DNA of 64,000 bases from Bidens hawaiensis (taxonomy: Eukaryota > Streptophyta > Magnoliopsida > Asterales > Asteraceae). A program made the position numbers and the translations under genes. Below are positions 1-11,881 of the stretch, piece by piece (positions within the stretch are counted from its first letter, which is position 1; each line of letters begins with the position of its first letter). The notes beneath the pieces were generated by a model, which saw only the letters and a list, made by a program, of their open reading frames with translations, did not search any database and was not told the origin of the DNA. The DNA lies in the NCBI GenBank assembly GCA_021521415.1, contig JAIQDT010000295.1, positions 1,736,001-1,800,000 of the forward strand, given 5' to 3'.

Positions 1-1913
1 ATCCAGATATAATGAATTTCTGGATTAGCTGAGATAGCGTGTGCTAAGGGACATTTCTGCAATCCCTTGAACATGGAGACAAACACTTTAAACTCCTCCT
101 TTGTTGGGCTATCTAATGAACAAAAGCTGTTGTGACCCTGAAATCATCAAAGAACCATTAGTGATAATTGAGTTTAGATAAAAATAAACTATGTACAAAG
201 AACAATGGAAAGTAACTATAACAAAGAATATTTACAAAAAGACTCAAACGATCAGAAAATTTTCTAAGTAAAATGTATTCTAATGGAGTTTCATTGAGAA
301 AAACTAAGTATAATGTATTCAAGGTTTGAAGTATTCTAAAGGAAAAGTTTCTAAGCATATTCTAAAAGTGGTTTAGAATACAATACACTTTGTTTTACAA
401 GGCACTTTGATTTGAGAACAAAAATTTAGAATACATTGTACTTAGTTTTTCACAAATTTATTCTAGAACTTAAGTTTGAATACCAGTTGACGGAGTCCAT
501 ATAGAATACAATGACTTAGAATATTTTATATATCAAATCTCCATTTATACTTTAACACAACTACCTAACACAACAGATGTTACAAAATTGAATTCACACA
601 ATACCCAGTAGACTCGATTACAATTGAAAATTAGAACTTGATTTCCTTTGTGGACTCGAATACAAATAACAAGATTTGAACTCGATTACAAAAACCTTAG
701 ACTCGATTACAATAAACAAAACAGTCAACTCGAATACAATGCAAATACTGACTCGATTACAACTGAAACAAAGAACTCGATTACAAGTTAAAACTATAGA
801 ACTCAGACTCGATTACATTCAGATCCAATAACTCAATTACAAATAAAAATGGACAGACTTGATTACAATTGAAAGCAGTGACTCGAATACAAACTAACAG
901 ACTCGATTACAATCTGTGACCTAGTCAACTCGATTACAATTAATGTATATAAATATAACTCGATTACTATTGAGAAACAGTTAACTCGTTTACAATTTGA
1001 AAAACAGAATTCGATTAGAGGGGAACTCAGACTCGATTACAATTCTAAAACAGTGAACTCGATTACGTGACAACTCGAATACAAACCAGTAACTCGATTA
1101 CAACAAAAATTTAACAAACTCGATTACAATAAAACTAACAAAAATCGATTACAAAACACATTCGATTACGATAGAATGACAAGACAGACTCGATTACAAT
1201 TTGAAAACATTGATTCGAATACATTTAACTAGCCAATTCGAATACATATTGTTGTGGTCGATTACATTTGGGCTCGAATATAAAACACATGAAAATACAG
1301 GGACTCGAATACAATTTTGAATTCCTATGGACTCGAATACAATCTGAAAAGGAAGATTACAAAAGTTAACAAAGCAGACTCGAATACAATTTGTTGAGGT
1401 CGCTTACATTTGAAAAGTCAATTTGATTACAAGCTTAATACCAGACTCGATTACAATCTCAGAACCCATTAACTCGATTACAATATAAATCAGTAACTCG
1501 AATACAAACAGAAATTGAACTCGATTACAATTTAAATTATAGAACTCGAATACATTTTTTCTTATCAGCATGCTCGAATACAATCCCTTTTAACAGATTT
1601 CTGAAAAAAAAAATTGTTTGCATATCTGGACAAGTGTGAGCGAATTCAAGATTTCAAAACTGGGCTTGTTAACTCAAGTACAAAAAAAAAAAAGAATAGA
1701 ATAGAAAGAAAAACCTAACTCAATCAACACCAAAACTCAATTAAATCAAGCAATGGACTCTTAAGACCATGAAAAGCAAAAAATTATTATCAATTTCAAC
1801 AAGCAATCAGACACTGGCCAACTATGGAAGAACAGTTCGACGCTGTTCACATCCGGGAACAACCCAACAGCGAGAAATTTTTTATAAACACCTACCGTAG
1901 GAATGTTTTCCAT
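1..1913 (-). CDS. Two-exon gene start in env position of element A (partial, hypothetical)
   Basis: Exon 1 runs from the ATG at 1913 to 1815 and encodes 33 residues starting MENIPTVGVYKKF and ending FFHSWP. A GT donor follows at 1814-1813. A pyrimidine-rich acceptor ending CAG lies at 140-138, and exon 2 (137-1, cut by the window edge) continues in phase with GHNSFCSLDSP and later PLAHAISANPEI. A TATA run (2023-2040) and about 110 bp of leader precede the ATG. The exon 2 style (GHN..., then ...ALT/AIS-NP-I) resembles a protein often found in Asteraceae retroelements; that is recognition, not a search. The intron is about 1.7 kb and mostly a short-motif array. It could be an env-like Sirevirus gene or a separate, captured host-like gene. 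The splice model is inferred. Confidence 0.45.
160..560 (-). repeat. AGAATACAT...ACTTAG motif cluster in the intron
   Basis: On the minus strand the motif AGAATACATnnnACTTAG followed by a T run occurs about three times, with further TAGAATAC pieces around it. The same motif occurs once immediately upstream of the gag ATG of element A (about 10985-11010). This links the intron of the env-position gene to the gag leader of the same element. Confidence 0.5.
600..1585. repeat. Array of about 40 short motifs, ACTCGATTACAAT / ACTCGAATACAA
   Basis: Counting by eye gives about 40 copies of a 10-13 bp motif (consensus [GA]ACTCGA[TA]TACAA) over about 970 bp, on average one every 24-25 bp. Spacers differ in sequence and length (about 8-25 bp), so this is not a simple tandem satellite. 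The array fills the middle of the proposed intron between exons at 1815 and 137. All copies share one orientation. Confidence 0.85.
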
Positions 1914-2017
1914 GGTTAAAGAAGATTAAAGATCTGTGTTTGTGGCTTTGAAGAACCCGATTTAGGGTTTGTGGATGAGGGAGAGCGGCGGAGGTAAAGA
2001 CTAAAAGAGAATGAAGA

Positions 2018-2040
2018 TAGGGTTATATATATATATATAA
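2018..2040 (-). promoter_or_regulatory. TATA box for the gene starting at 1913
   Basis: An alternating TA run sits about 110-125 bp upstream of the minus-strand ATG at 1913, followed by a CT-rich leader, as in many plant promoters. If used, this gene has its own promoter inside or next to a retrotransposon. Confidence 0.35.
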
Positions 2041-2099
2041 GGTCAACATATATCGTGAAAGAGTCAAAATACTCCGAGTCTCAAACACATTTTCTCTCC

Positions 2100-4018
2100 C
2101 GGCCCCGATCTCTGAAAAAGTTTTCATTTCAAAACCCGAAAAATTACCCATCGAATCCAAGCATATATAATATATAAACGATATATTTTTGTCGGTTTAA
2201 ACTTAACAAACTTTGCATAAGCGACCTTGTTAAAAGTGTTAACCCATTTAATTTTTTATTTTTTTTTAAGTCAAAACCAAAATAAAGTAAAGATAAAATT
2301 TTAAACTAAGTTAAAAATAAAAGGAAAATGTTTTATTTAGACAAAACTTAAACTAAGTTTAAAATAAAAGATTTACAAAATGGTAAAAAAAAGAACTTAA
2401 AATTAAATTAAGAGTTAAAGCCAAAAAAAATTGAAATAAGATAAAGACAAATATTTTAAAATTATATTAAAAACGAATATTAAAAATAAATTTAAAAATA
2501 AAATTAAAAGTAATACAAGTTAAATTAATTTTAACATGTAAAATGAAAAGAAAACAAAAACTAAAAAGTTAAAATTAGAATAAGGAGAAATTTAACATTA
2601 TATTAATCATATTAATTAATTTACAAAAAATTTATGATACTTGTTTTTGGTGAGAAGGATCACGGCATGGAATCATATTGTCTATGGCGTCCTAGATCAC
2701 ATTTCTATTTAGATATTATTATGCCAAGAACCCAAAGTCGATTGTAGATATATTTGTCCACTTTAAACTTAACAAGTATTTTGATTTCTCCGTGATACAT
2801 TAAGGTATAGTTAGGCAAAATGCATGTGTGGTCCCCTGTTAATCCAACATGTTACATACTCCATCATACATCGGACATAGTTTGTGTTCATCAGTATCAC
2901 CCCGAATTGACTCCGACCCCCTAGTGATTGATCAAAACATTTTGAGCTTCATAGATTTTTTGCAAACTTTTCTTTCAAACAATATGTAAAGGTTGAACCA
3001 TGGACTTACTGGCCTTGTTGACTTATGCCTTCATATAAAGTGTTTAGGACTTACTTGTTTGCCTCACGTTACGTGGTTCTAATATACCTTTTTTTGTTTG
3101 ATAAAATTATCAACATTTTTGTTGTTGATTTTTGAATACTTTTTGAGTATTTTGCAGTTTTTCTGCTTTTTCAATAATTTTTGATATTTTTCAAAATTTG
3201 ACGCTAAAGCAAGAAATGATTTTCCATTGTGACCGATCACTAACGGGCTCGTGTATGACTGACAATTAGGATTTTTGCCGTCATAAATATGACTTATTTG
3301 GATTCGGAAACCGCTTCATAAGAGTGTAACCACTAGCAAAGGCAGATATTTAAGTTTATATCACTATGATACTTACTCATTTTTTAAGTCTATCTACACA
3401 TCAAACAATGATCTAATTGGCTTTTGATCTACTCTTTTCATGTGCTAGGATCGCCTAAAACAATTTCCTATCATTTTCCAAAGGTCGAATCGATTTCTCA
3501 AAATTTTCTGATATTTTAATATTATCCGACTCCCTTTAAACAGGAGCTCCCTCTAAACGAGAGATTACACTTTTAAGGCTTTTTGAGGTTTTTTTAAATG
3601 AAATAACGAATATATAAAATACATTCGTGATTTTCTTAACAAAAGTAAAATCGTTTTGGTGAGTTAAGACTCATTTTCTCCCTCTAAAATTGTGACATAT
3701 TAAAAATTATTAACAATTTTATATACAAAAGGATAAAATAAGAAGAAGAAAAAAAATTCAAATGAAATTCAAAAAGAAGATTTACAAATAAAACAAAATA
3801 AAACAAAGTTTAAAATGAAAAAGTTTTAAAACTTAGAACAAAAGAAAAGTTAAGCTAGAAAAATTAAAATAAATTTTTTTTAAGTGCAAATAAATAAAAG
3901 AAAATAAACAGAATACAATTAAAATAATTTTGAGATTAAAATTAATTAAAAATTAGATGAAAGTAAAAATGAAGTTAACTAGAACAAAGTAAACTGAAAA
4001 TAAACTAATTTTAAAAAC
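2100..4018 (-). other. Long conserved 3' noncoding region of element A with purine tracts
   Basis: There are no long ORFs. Read on the minus strand it parallels, block by block, the 3' region of element B (55380-56560). Shared blocks include a purine-rich AGAGGGAG followed by AAATGAG (about 3671-3690), a second AGAGGGAGCTCCT tract (about 3542-3560), a block with GAGCCCGTTAGTGAT (about 3230-3250), and one with ATCTACAATCGACTTTGG (about 2735-2755). Multiple polypurine tracts after pol are reported for Sireviruses; assigning that role here is inference. Confidence 0.55.
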
Positions 4019-5100
4019 TTAAGTTTGTTCAAAAGAGATCATGCCAAGTGACTCGACGAGAAACAAAAATCGGGCAAGATCAAAAGCTTTGGTAAATAGG
4101 TCCGCAAAGTTGTAATCAGTTTTGACATGTTCTACTGTGACAAGCTTTCGGTCATAACAATCACGAATAAAGTGAATTCGGATGTCAATGTGCTTTGTCT
4201 TAGAGTGCTGGACCGAGTTTTTCACAATACATACAGCTGCATCATTGTCACACTTAATCGGGGTGTTAAAGGAATTCAAACCGTAATCCAACAGCTGATG
4301 TTGGATCCCAATGACTTGAGAATAGCAAACTGAGGCAGCAATGTATTCCGCTTCAGTAGTGGAGGTGGACACGGTGACTTGTTTCTTACATTGCCAGGAG
4401 ATCAATCTGTCACCCAGGAACTGACATCCGCCCGATGTTGACTTTCGATCCAAACTGCATCCCGTATAATCGCTATTGGTGTAAGCGTGAAGTACCAAAG
4501 GGGAGTCTTTGGGATACCAAAGACCTAAGCAAGGCTTTCCTTTGAGGTACCGGAAGATACGCTTAACAACAATTAAATGGGACTCTTTTGGATTACTCTG
4601 ATATCTGGCATACTGACAGACAGGGAACATGATGTCCGGTCTGCTGGCAGTGAGATACATCAGGAAGCCGATCATGGATCTATAAAGATGTTGATCAACA
4701 GGAGTTCCTGATGGATCTGGAGCAAGCACAGGTCGGGTAGCGATCGGAGTGAGAAAGGGAGATGAGTCTTTGAACCCAAATTTCTGAACGATGTCCCAAA
4801 CATATTTCTCTTGATGAATCAATATACCATCATCCTTTTGTTCAACCAGAAGACCCAAGAAGAAACTCATTTCTCCCAACGAACTCATCTCAAATTGATT
4901 CTGCATGACCTCGGCGAACTCTCTACACAGTTTATCAGAAGTAGATCCAACGATAATATCATCAACATAGACTTGGACGAGGATCTGATCGTCCTTTACC
5001 TTCTTGATGAAGAGTGTTTGATCGATTACACCCCTTTTGTAGCCATTCTTAAGCAGGTGGCTTGCTAATGTTGCGTACCATGCACGAGGTGCTTGGTGCA
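4019..5100 (-). pseudogene. Copia reverse transcriptase C-terminal half and RNase H (element A)
   Basis: The frame is open from about 5090 to the stop at 4019. The reverse transcriptase catalytic motif YVDD is intact at 4969-4958. RNase H follows: a first acidic residue in AYTNSDYTGC, STTEAEY for the glutamate and KCDNDAA for the next aspartate, then the usual KHIDIR..HFIRD block and an FTKAFDLARF ending close to the Copia C-terminus. A single-base shift near 5100 separates this part from the upstream fingers and palm (5454-5065). In life it would copy element RNA into DNA inside virus-like particles. Defective because of the upstream shift. Confidence 0.9.
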
Positions 5101-5454
5101 GCCATACAGAGCTTTGTCAAGACGGTAAACATGATCAGGATGATCAGGATCCTCAAAACCTGGTGGTTGCTTCACATATATCTCCTCTTTGACCTTTCCA
5201 TACAAGAATGCAGTATTTAGATCCATCTGATATACCTTGAAGTTCATGTACGAGGCATAGGCTAGAAACAGATAAATTGCTTCCAACCTAGCCACCGGTG
5301 CATAAGTTTCATCATAATCAAGGCCTTCACGCTGAGAGAAACCTTGAACTACCAATCTTGCCTTATTTCTTGTAATAACCCCTTTATCATCCTTCTTATT
5401 TCTAAACACCCACTTGGTACCAATCGGTTTCTTGTTCGCAGGCATCTTGACCAA
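5065..5454 (-). pseudogene. Copia reverse transcriptase N-terminal half (element A)
   Basis: The fragment contains the GTKWVFRNKKDDKG opening, ARLVVQGFSQ..GLDYDETYAPVAR, the first catalytic aspartate in YQMDLNTAFLYG, and PPGFEDPDHPDHVYRLDKALYG. After ALYG the frame slips by one base and ends within about ten codons, where the normal protein would continue with HQAPRAWY in another frame. A stop between 5458 and 5454 separates it from the upstream integrase frame, so one original pol is now broken into at least three parts. Confidence 0.88.
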
Positions 5455-5457
5455 TCT

Positions 5458-7632
5458 CTAAACTTGAAGCTTCTTAAATTGTAACAATTCTTCCTGCATT
5501 TCTTCAACCCATGAGTTTTCCTTTAGGGCCATCCTGTAGTCCTTTGGTTCAACCTGTGAAATAAAACAAGAAAACAAACATATGTTAATAGTACCGGATT
5601 TGCTTCTTGTTTGGATGCCGGCAGATGGAGAACCGATGATGTTCTCAGATGGATGACGTCTGTGAATGAGTGTCTGAGGGATGTCTTCAACAATGGTCAC
5701 TGGTTCGGCTTGAAGGTTTACGGTGAGACTGTTAATGCGATGGAAGATACGAGGTGCACCTTCCAGAACATTAGCAGTTGATTGAACAGAGTCGGTTTGA
5801 TCAACTCTATTTTCTTGATTTATTGGTTCTTCCCAAAGTTCCTCACCATAAGGAACAACAATTGTGTTGATTGAAGTCGAAGCAGTGTTATCAGAATCAA
5901 CAGTAGCAAGTTCAGCATGAGTAGCTATTTCAACAGTTTCATTTGCAGAGGAAGTTGTGGCAACAGATTCCACTACACTTGGAGCTACTTGAGGATCGGC
6001 AACTGGTTCAGTCTGATGTTGGTCAACATTGTCAGCAGACTGGAAGGAATCATCTGAGTTAGAATCAGATACATCTTCAACTACCACCATCTCAGTCGAA
6101 ACAGCGGCTTGTGATGCAGCTTGAGGAGCATGTTGAGGTGCGGCTAGAGGAGCAGCTTGATTAACGGCTTGATTATTGACTTGAGGAGGAGGTTGAAAAA
6201 CAGGTGGTGCAGGCAATGGGGGCATTACAGACAGATTCACTTTTGACAAACTATTGACCAGTGTTTGCATCAAAAAAGGGTCTTGTGATGAAGATGGAAC
6301 TTGAGTACTAGCAGGATGTGGAATAGACATGCCTCGAAACTGATTAAACAGACTGTCATAGTCAAATAACCAATCTGGTCCCGTGTGAGCGTCAATAGGA
6401 TTTTGCTCTTGCCAGTCAACATTGTAGGATTCCAGGATCAACTTTATTTTCTTGTTGTAGACTCGATAAGCAGTTTTGTTGGAGGCATACCCAACAAAAT
6501 AACACTCATCAGCATTTTCAGCAAACTTAGGATCATGCTGAGCACCAGTATGAAGTAAGGTGCAAGGACATCCAAAGGTTTTGAAATAGTTGACCAGCGG
6601 ATTAGATTTGTAGTAAACTTCATACGGAGTCTTCTTCTGACGCTTGTTGATAATCACACGGTTTTGGATGAAGCAGGCCGTGTTGATGGCCTCACCCCAA
6701 AAGAAGAGAGGTAATTTGGAATCATACAGCATTGTTTGTGCAGCTTCAATCAGTGTTCGGTTTCGTCTTTCAGCAACTCCATTTTGTTGAGGAGTGTAAG
6801 GTGCACTGAATTGGCGTTCTATTCCATTGGAACTGCAGAAGTCATCTACAGATCGGTTGCAGAATTCAGTTCCGTTGTCGCTTCGTATACACTTCACCCT
6901 CTTGAACTATGCGGTTTCATCCTTATGCCCTAAAAGAAAAGTCCAGCTGAAACGGGAAAAGTCATCAGTAATCACAAGGCAATGGGCTTTTCGGCCGATT
7001 GCCATAGGGTTAATAGGACCAAACAAATCCATGTGTAACAGCTGAAGAATGGAATCTATGGAATTTATCGTCTTAGGTTTGTGAGGGAGCTTGTGTTGCT
7101 TGCATTTAGCGCATGAAAGACATTTTTCAATGCAAGAGAAATATTTAACAGGAAATCCCCTCACATGTTTCCCTTTAACCAATTTGTTTAGATTCTTAAA
7201 ATTAACATGACCTAGACGACGATGCCATAGAGATGAGTCGTTCTCCGAGGCCTTAGATAACAAACAAGAGGCAGCTTTACGTGAGTAAGAACTATTCATG
7301 TCTATTACATAAGAGTCATTGTGCCTCGGAGTATGCATCATAATCCATTCTTCTGGGACCTTAAAACCTGGTTTTAGAATCAAGCATTCATTTTCGGTGA
7401 ACAGTGTGGAGTACTGTTTGTCGCAGATCTGAGAAATGCTGAGAAAATTGTGGTTTAATTGTCCCACCAAGTTGACATCTTCAAATGTCAGGACTCCATT
7501 TGACACTTTTCCTTGTTTTGAAATATTCCCGCCCATATCTCCAGCGAAAGAAACGTATCCGCCATCGAATGGTTTAATGTCAAACAACAAGGATTCGTCT
7601 CCTGTCATGTGTCGGGTACAGCCGCTATCCAA
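5458..7632 (-). pseudogene. Copia protease, integrase and linker (element A)
   Basis: One reading frame is broken by a TAG at 6909-6907. The order is aspartic protease motif DSGCTRHMTG at the start; GAG-pre-integrase zinc finger (WHRRLGHVNF ... CLSCAKCKQHK, an HHCC pattern); integrase core with aspartates in LLHMDLFGP and SDNGTEF and the glutamate in NGVAERRNRTL; then the conserved FWGEA..TA and GCPC..H blocks. A glutamine, proline and serine-rich linker of about 200 residues follows before the reverse transcriptase start. Around the stop, sequence normally present between the first two catalytic aspartates looks deleted. Confidence 0.9.
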
Positions 7633-7923
7633 ATACCATATACTATTTATAGACTTTCTTGGCTAACCCTACACATTAGCAATTTAATTAGATACAGGTT
7701 CCCGAGACTTAGTTGTCTCGGGAGGGTCAAATGTCCTTTTCTCATTGTTGTTTATGAAGTTGTGGGGCGTGTCAGAATCAGAAGAACAGTCTTTAGGATT
7801 CCATGCACGAGCAGGTTTCCTGTTTTTAAATGATTTTCGAGACTGTCTCCTTCTTGGTTTTAAAACAACATCTTCAGATCTTTCAATCTTTGGATGTCTA
7901 GTCTGCTTTCTTTTTGATGAATT

Positions 7924-10386
7924 CTAAGCCTTTTCAGTCTTTGAATTCCTTTTTGCTCTCTCCTTCTTGGTTATCCAAAAAGAAGGTTTGTCATTTCTTT
8001 TATTTTTGGATCTCACATCCATTTCACTGGCAGAACTGTCAGATTGATCATTTCTATTCCTTGAGCTTGGTTTAGCTCTGGATCTGAATTGATTAAATGG
8101 ACTGTTCATTTTCCTTTTCATATCATGCCAGTTCTTGCAATGTCTTGCAAGGTGAGAAGGGTTACCACACACAAAACACAATTTTCTTCTATCTTCCTTA
8201 TAGAAACCATCAGAATAACAATACATGGATTGTGGCGAATAAGGAGATGGTTGTACAGGAACAAACAAGCTGTCAGATCTATGACCCCAATCTTCAAAAA
8301 CATTTGTATAAAAAGAGTTAACAAAATCTTGTGGGTAATAACCATAGTAGCTATTATCAAATTGATTGTACAGTTGAGGTTGATAATATTGATTAGTAGA
8401 TTGATAAAAATTGTTTCTATGAGGTGGGACATATTTACCAAATGTACTTGCCTTTTCCTTTTCAAAATAATATTCATTAACTTTGGTTTCCTCAACTTTA
8501 CAATCTATTGACGAGCAACTTGGTAGGTCAGTATTCACATAAACTGTTTCACGCACATTTCTATCAGCAATAGTTTCATTAAAAATAGTTTCACAATCAT
8601 TATCGGAAATAGAAACATCATTTTCATTTTCAATAGAGGTGCCAACATAAACATCCTCGTCACATACATCATTGTTCAAAATGTTTTTGGAAACAAAATT
8701 ATTACAGACAGGTTTGACAATTGATGAATCAAAAAGCAAATTTTTATCTCCATAACCCATGTTTGTTTCCATACACCCATTTTCTTCTACACAACCTGCT
8801 ACAGAAGATGAGTCACTATTAGGATTAACTGAAATTACCATCTTGGGAGCTGCAGGAACAAATGTCTTTGATATGGGTACATGACCAATACCATAGACCA
8901 TTTCTTCCTCAGGAGGGGAGTTAAAATCAAAGTGAGGAAGGCTAGTATAGTTATTGTTAAACGGTGGAGGCATAACAGAACTATCATAGCCTATACCAGT
9001 CTTTAATCTTAACTCCATTTGTGACCCAATTAGTTTGTTCAGCTTTTCTGAGGCTAACTCAAAGTTTTCTATGGCAATTTTCTTTTGAGATAATTCAATT
9101 TCTAACTTAGAGATTTTAGCATTAAGTTCATCTATATGTTTTTCATGATGTTGAGCTAAATATGTAGCTATAGTGACCTTTTCTCTAAGTTTTGTCATAT
9201 CATTACCATGAGTGTTAATCCTAGTGGTATAAATCTTTGCAGCTTTCTTAAGATCATCATTCTGAACTTTAATACTATGAATTTGTTCAAGAATTTTAGC
9301 ATTGTGATTTCTATAATGAAGAACTTTATCTATACATTCTAGAGTGCAAAGTTTGTGTACCTCGGGAATGAGCGAGGCAGGTGTAGGAATCTCATCGAAG
9401 GTGCTTGAAGAGGTGCCAGCCTGATCGGTGAATGCCATCCCAGCAAAGTTTAGAGGATTCTTCAATTCTTCAAATTGATCTCCTTCCCAATCAGGTACAG
9501 TTGACTCGGCATTCCTAGCAATCATTGCCCTTGAGCTCGATTCGAAGTTCCCGTTTGATGAGCTTTCTTGATTGATTTTTGGAAACCTTGACTTCGAGGA
9601 GTATTTTGGGATGACTCTCTTTTCAAGCCTCTTACCACTTTCATTTTCAGACAACTCAGTGATCTTGATGTCTCCCACAGCCATTGGCGGATTAGTGCAT
9701 TCACGAGCAAAGTGACCTGGTTCCCCACAATTGTAGCATCGAAGCTTGTCTTTCTCAAAACCCAAATTCTTCCCGTCTCTGAAGCTATTCTTCCTATACT
9801 TCTTCATAAAGTTTGTTGCCCGATGAACAGCCATGGCCATCTGGTATTTTATATCCATTTTTTTGAGATCATACTTGTTGATCTCGGGAAGATCTCGTTG
9901 TTCAAATGATGGAGGAAGCAGCTTTCCTTGTAGCAACTCCTCATGACTTGATAGAAAAGCATGAATCAAAGCCACAGTGGAGTCCTCAGTAGAGATTGGC
10001 TTTGAAGTAGTGTAAGTTGGAGTGCTTGAAGTAGACTTGATTCCATGAGCTTTAAGTGCTTGAGCCACAGCTTGATCAACAACTGATTGAATGGAGCTTG
10101 AACTTGAACTAGATGAAACATGAGATGAACCAACATTCTTGAAGGTTGAACTTGGATTCTGAGCAGTGGAGTTGGTTTGGCTTATGAATGCAGAACTCAC
10201 ACTGGTTCCAGTTGTCATACCAGCCTTCGAAAGAGAACTAACATGATTACCCATTCTTAGCTTGTCATCCATTTCAAATGACTTGATGATTGAGGTCAAG
10301 TCACTAAGACTGGTAATTTGAAGGTTTGTGGTTCTGTTAATAGTGATGACACTACTGCTCCATGAATAGGGAAGTGAGTTGAGCAA
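7924..10386 (-). pseudogene. Copia Gag, central and C-terminal part with two CCHC knuckles
   Basis: An 820-residue open stretch. Near residue 215 is a CCHC knuckle, CYNCGEPGHFAREC. Next comes a region with coiled-coil character (about residues 350-450, rich in Lys, Glu, Leu, Ile), then long polar sequence, then a second knuckle CFVCGNPSHLARHC near residue 745 and a basic tail. Gag packages element RNA. Two knuckles about 530 residues apart is unusual for Copia. Element B keeps the same second knuckle, so it belongs to the lineage rather than to this copy. The N-terminus is split off by a frameshift near 10386-10440, and stops separate the C-terminus from the protease at 7632. Confidence 0.85.
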
Positions 10387-10523
10387 CTTGTCATTAATCC
10401 TAATTTGATCATAATCAATTCCAGCACTGTTGATTTTAGTGACAACTTTTCAAATCTTGAGATAAGGGTAGCAATGGTCTCTCCTTGAATGTAGTTAAAC
10501 ATGTTGAACTCACCTTTCAACAT
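10296..10523 (-). pseudogene. Copia Gag middle fragment, frameshifted
   Basis: It begins MLKGEFNMFNYIQGE and continues to RFEKLSLK. The frame then slips, and the true continuation (LLNSLPYSW onward) is in the neighbouring frame that opens at 10386. The same block occurs in elements B and B' as VEFNMFNHIKVES, confirming that it is Gag. A break of a few bases also separates it from the N-terminal fragment ending at 10531. Confidence 0.75.
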
Positions 10524-10530
10524 CCCTTTT

Positions 10531-10953
10531 CTACTGTTTTTTCATCTCCAAATTTCCTTCAAATTTAGCAGCCAATGCATCCCAAAGGGTTTTGGCAGTG
10601 GTATATTCTCTTAAAGTTAGGGCTATTTCATGTGAGAGACAGATAGTTAGTACACCAAAGGCCTTTTGATCTTCAGCAAGCATCCTTCGATCATCATCGT
10701 CATATTCTGTCACAGCCTTAGGAACTTCACCATCAATATTAGTGGTTACAGGACGATGTGGGCCTTGTTCAAACGGTCTAATGAGATTGTGATCAATGAT
10801 TCTGAGATAGTTTTTAAATCTCCATTTGAACTCGTCAAAGTCGTTGTCCCATTTCATCAACTTTGGGGGCTTGGATGTCGTACCAGCCATGTTTTCAAAC
10901 AACATACATTGAACAGCTTCAGTACTTGCCACAGTGGAATTAGGATTTGCCAT
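10531..10953 (-). pseudogene. Copia Gag N-terminus (element A)
   Basis: The ATG at 10953 begins MANPNSTVAST. The 140 residues have the usual plant Copia Gag opening: KWDNDFDEFKWRFKNYL, then EDQKAFGVLTICLSHEIAL and TTAKTLWDALAAKFEGN, which match the UBN2-like Gag fold. The reading frame stops at 10531, just before the block that resumes at 10523. The leader upstream shares the AGAATACAT...ACTTAG motif with the intron at 160-560. Confidence 0.85.
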
Positions 10954-11069
10954 TTCTTAAAATCTGCTCAAAAACTAAGTCTGATGTATTCTAATGAGAA
11001 TTGTATTCTAAAATTCCTCTACATTCTCTTACATCTGACTACTTGTGACTACTTGTTCTATTCTAAACC

Positions 11070-11881
11070 ACTAATAAAAAAGAGACAAAAGGACATATTC
11101 ATAAAAAAGGGAAATTCAATCTATTCTATAAAGATAATCAAATAGAAAGGATAATAAAAATCGATTTCAATTTCGACCAATTTATAATAACTTTATAATA
11201 ACTAATAATTTTATACTAATAAATAGAATTCAAAATTCGAAAAAAAAAATGAGAATTCTATTTAGAATCCCTTTTCTTTAGAGAGAATTCTCGGTAAGAT
11301 TGAGATGAAAACAAGAGAATTTGGATAAGAGCAATAGTTAGCTAAAAAAAAGCAAAAGTTATGTACTAAAAATAGGATTTTAATCGATGAATCTTGAAAG
11401 GAACCACGCCCCGCAAAAGGAAACTAGATGGTTGGACCAAAAGGAAAGCAATTCTTACTTTAACTAAACAGTTATGAACGATTTCAAAATTTCAAGTTGA
11501 ATTGACTAATCCGGTATATTTTCCACGTTTATAGGAGTGCATCTATGTTTCTGCTTTACGAATATGATATTTTTTGGGCATTTCTGATAATATCAAGTCT
11601 TATTCCTATTTTGGTATTTTTCATTTTGGGATTTTTAGCTCCGATTAGCAAAGGACCGGAGAAACTTTCTAGTTATGAATCAGGTATAGAACCAATAGGC
11701 GACGCTTGGTTACAATTTAGGATCCGCTATTATATGTTTGCTCTAGTTTTTGTTGTTTTTGATGTTGAAACGGTTTTTCTTTATCCATGGGCAATGAGTT
11801 TCGATGTATTAGGTGTATCTGTATTTGTAGAAGCTTTAATTTTTGTGCTTATCTTAATTGTTGGTTTAGTTTATGCATGGC
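11070..11881 (+). other. Plastid DNA insertion (NUPT) in the leader of element A
   Basis: The block carries the start of plastid ndhC with its upstream spacer (AT-rich with a plastid-style AGGAG just before the ATG). Plastid identity ends abruptly after GTTTATGCATGGCG at 11881. The left border is estimated at 11065-11085, where retroelement leader sequence ends. It lies between the primer site and gag of a minus-strand retrotransposon and is itself in plus orientation. Nothing shows expression. Confidence 0.75.

Noticed and set aside
600..1585. CRISPR-like array of repeats and spacers
   Set aside because: Motifs are only 10-13 bp and degenerate, spacers are 8-25 bp and AT-rich, there are no cas genes, and the context is a plant nuclear genome.
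8089..8511. ORFs on the plus strand opposite gag (up to 140 codons)
   Set aside because: They are shadows of the minus-strand Gag frame, which has zinc knuckles and matches element B.
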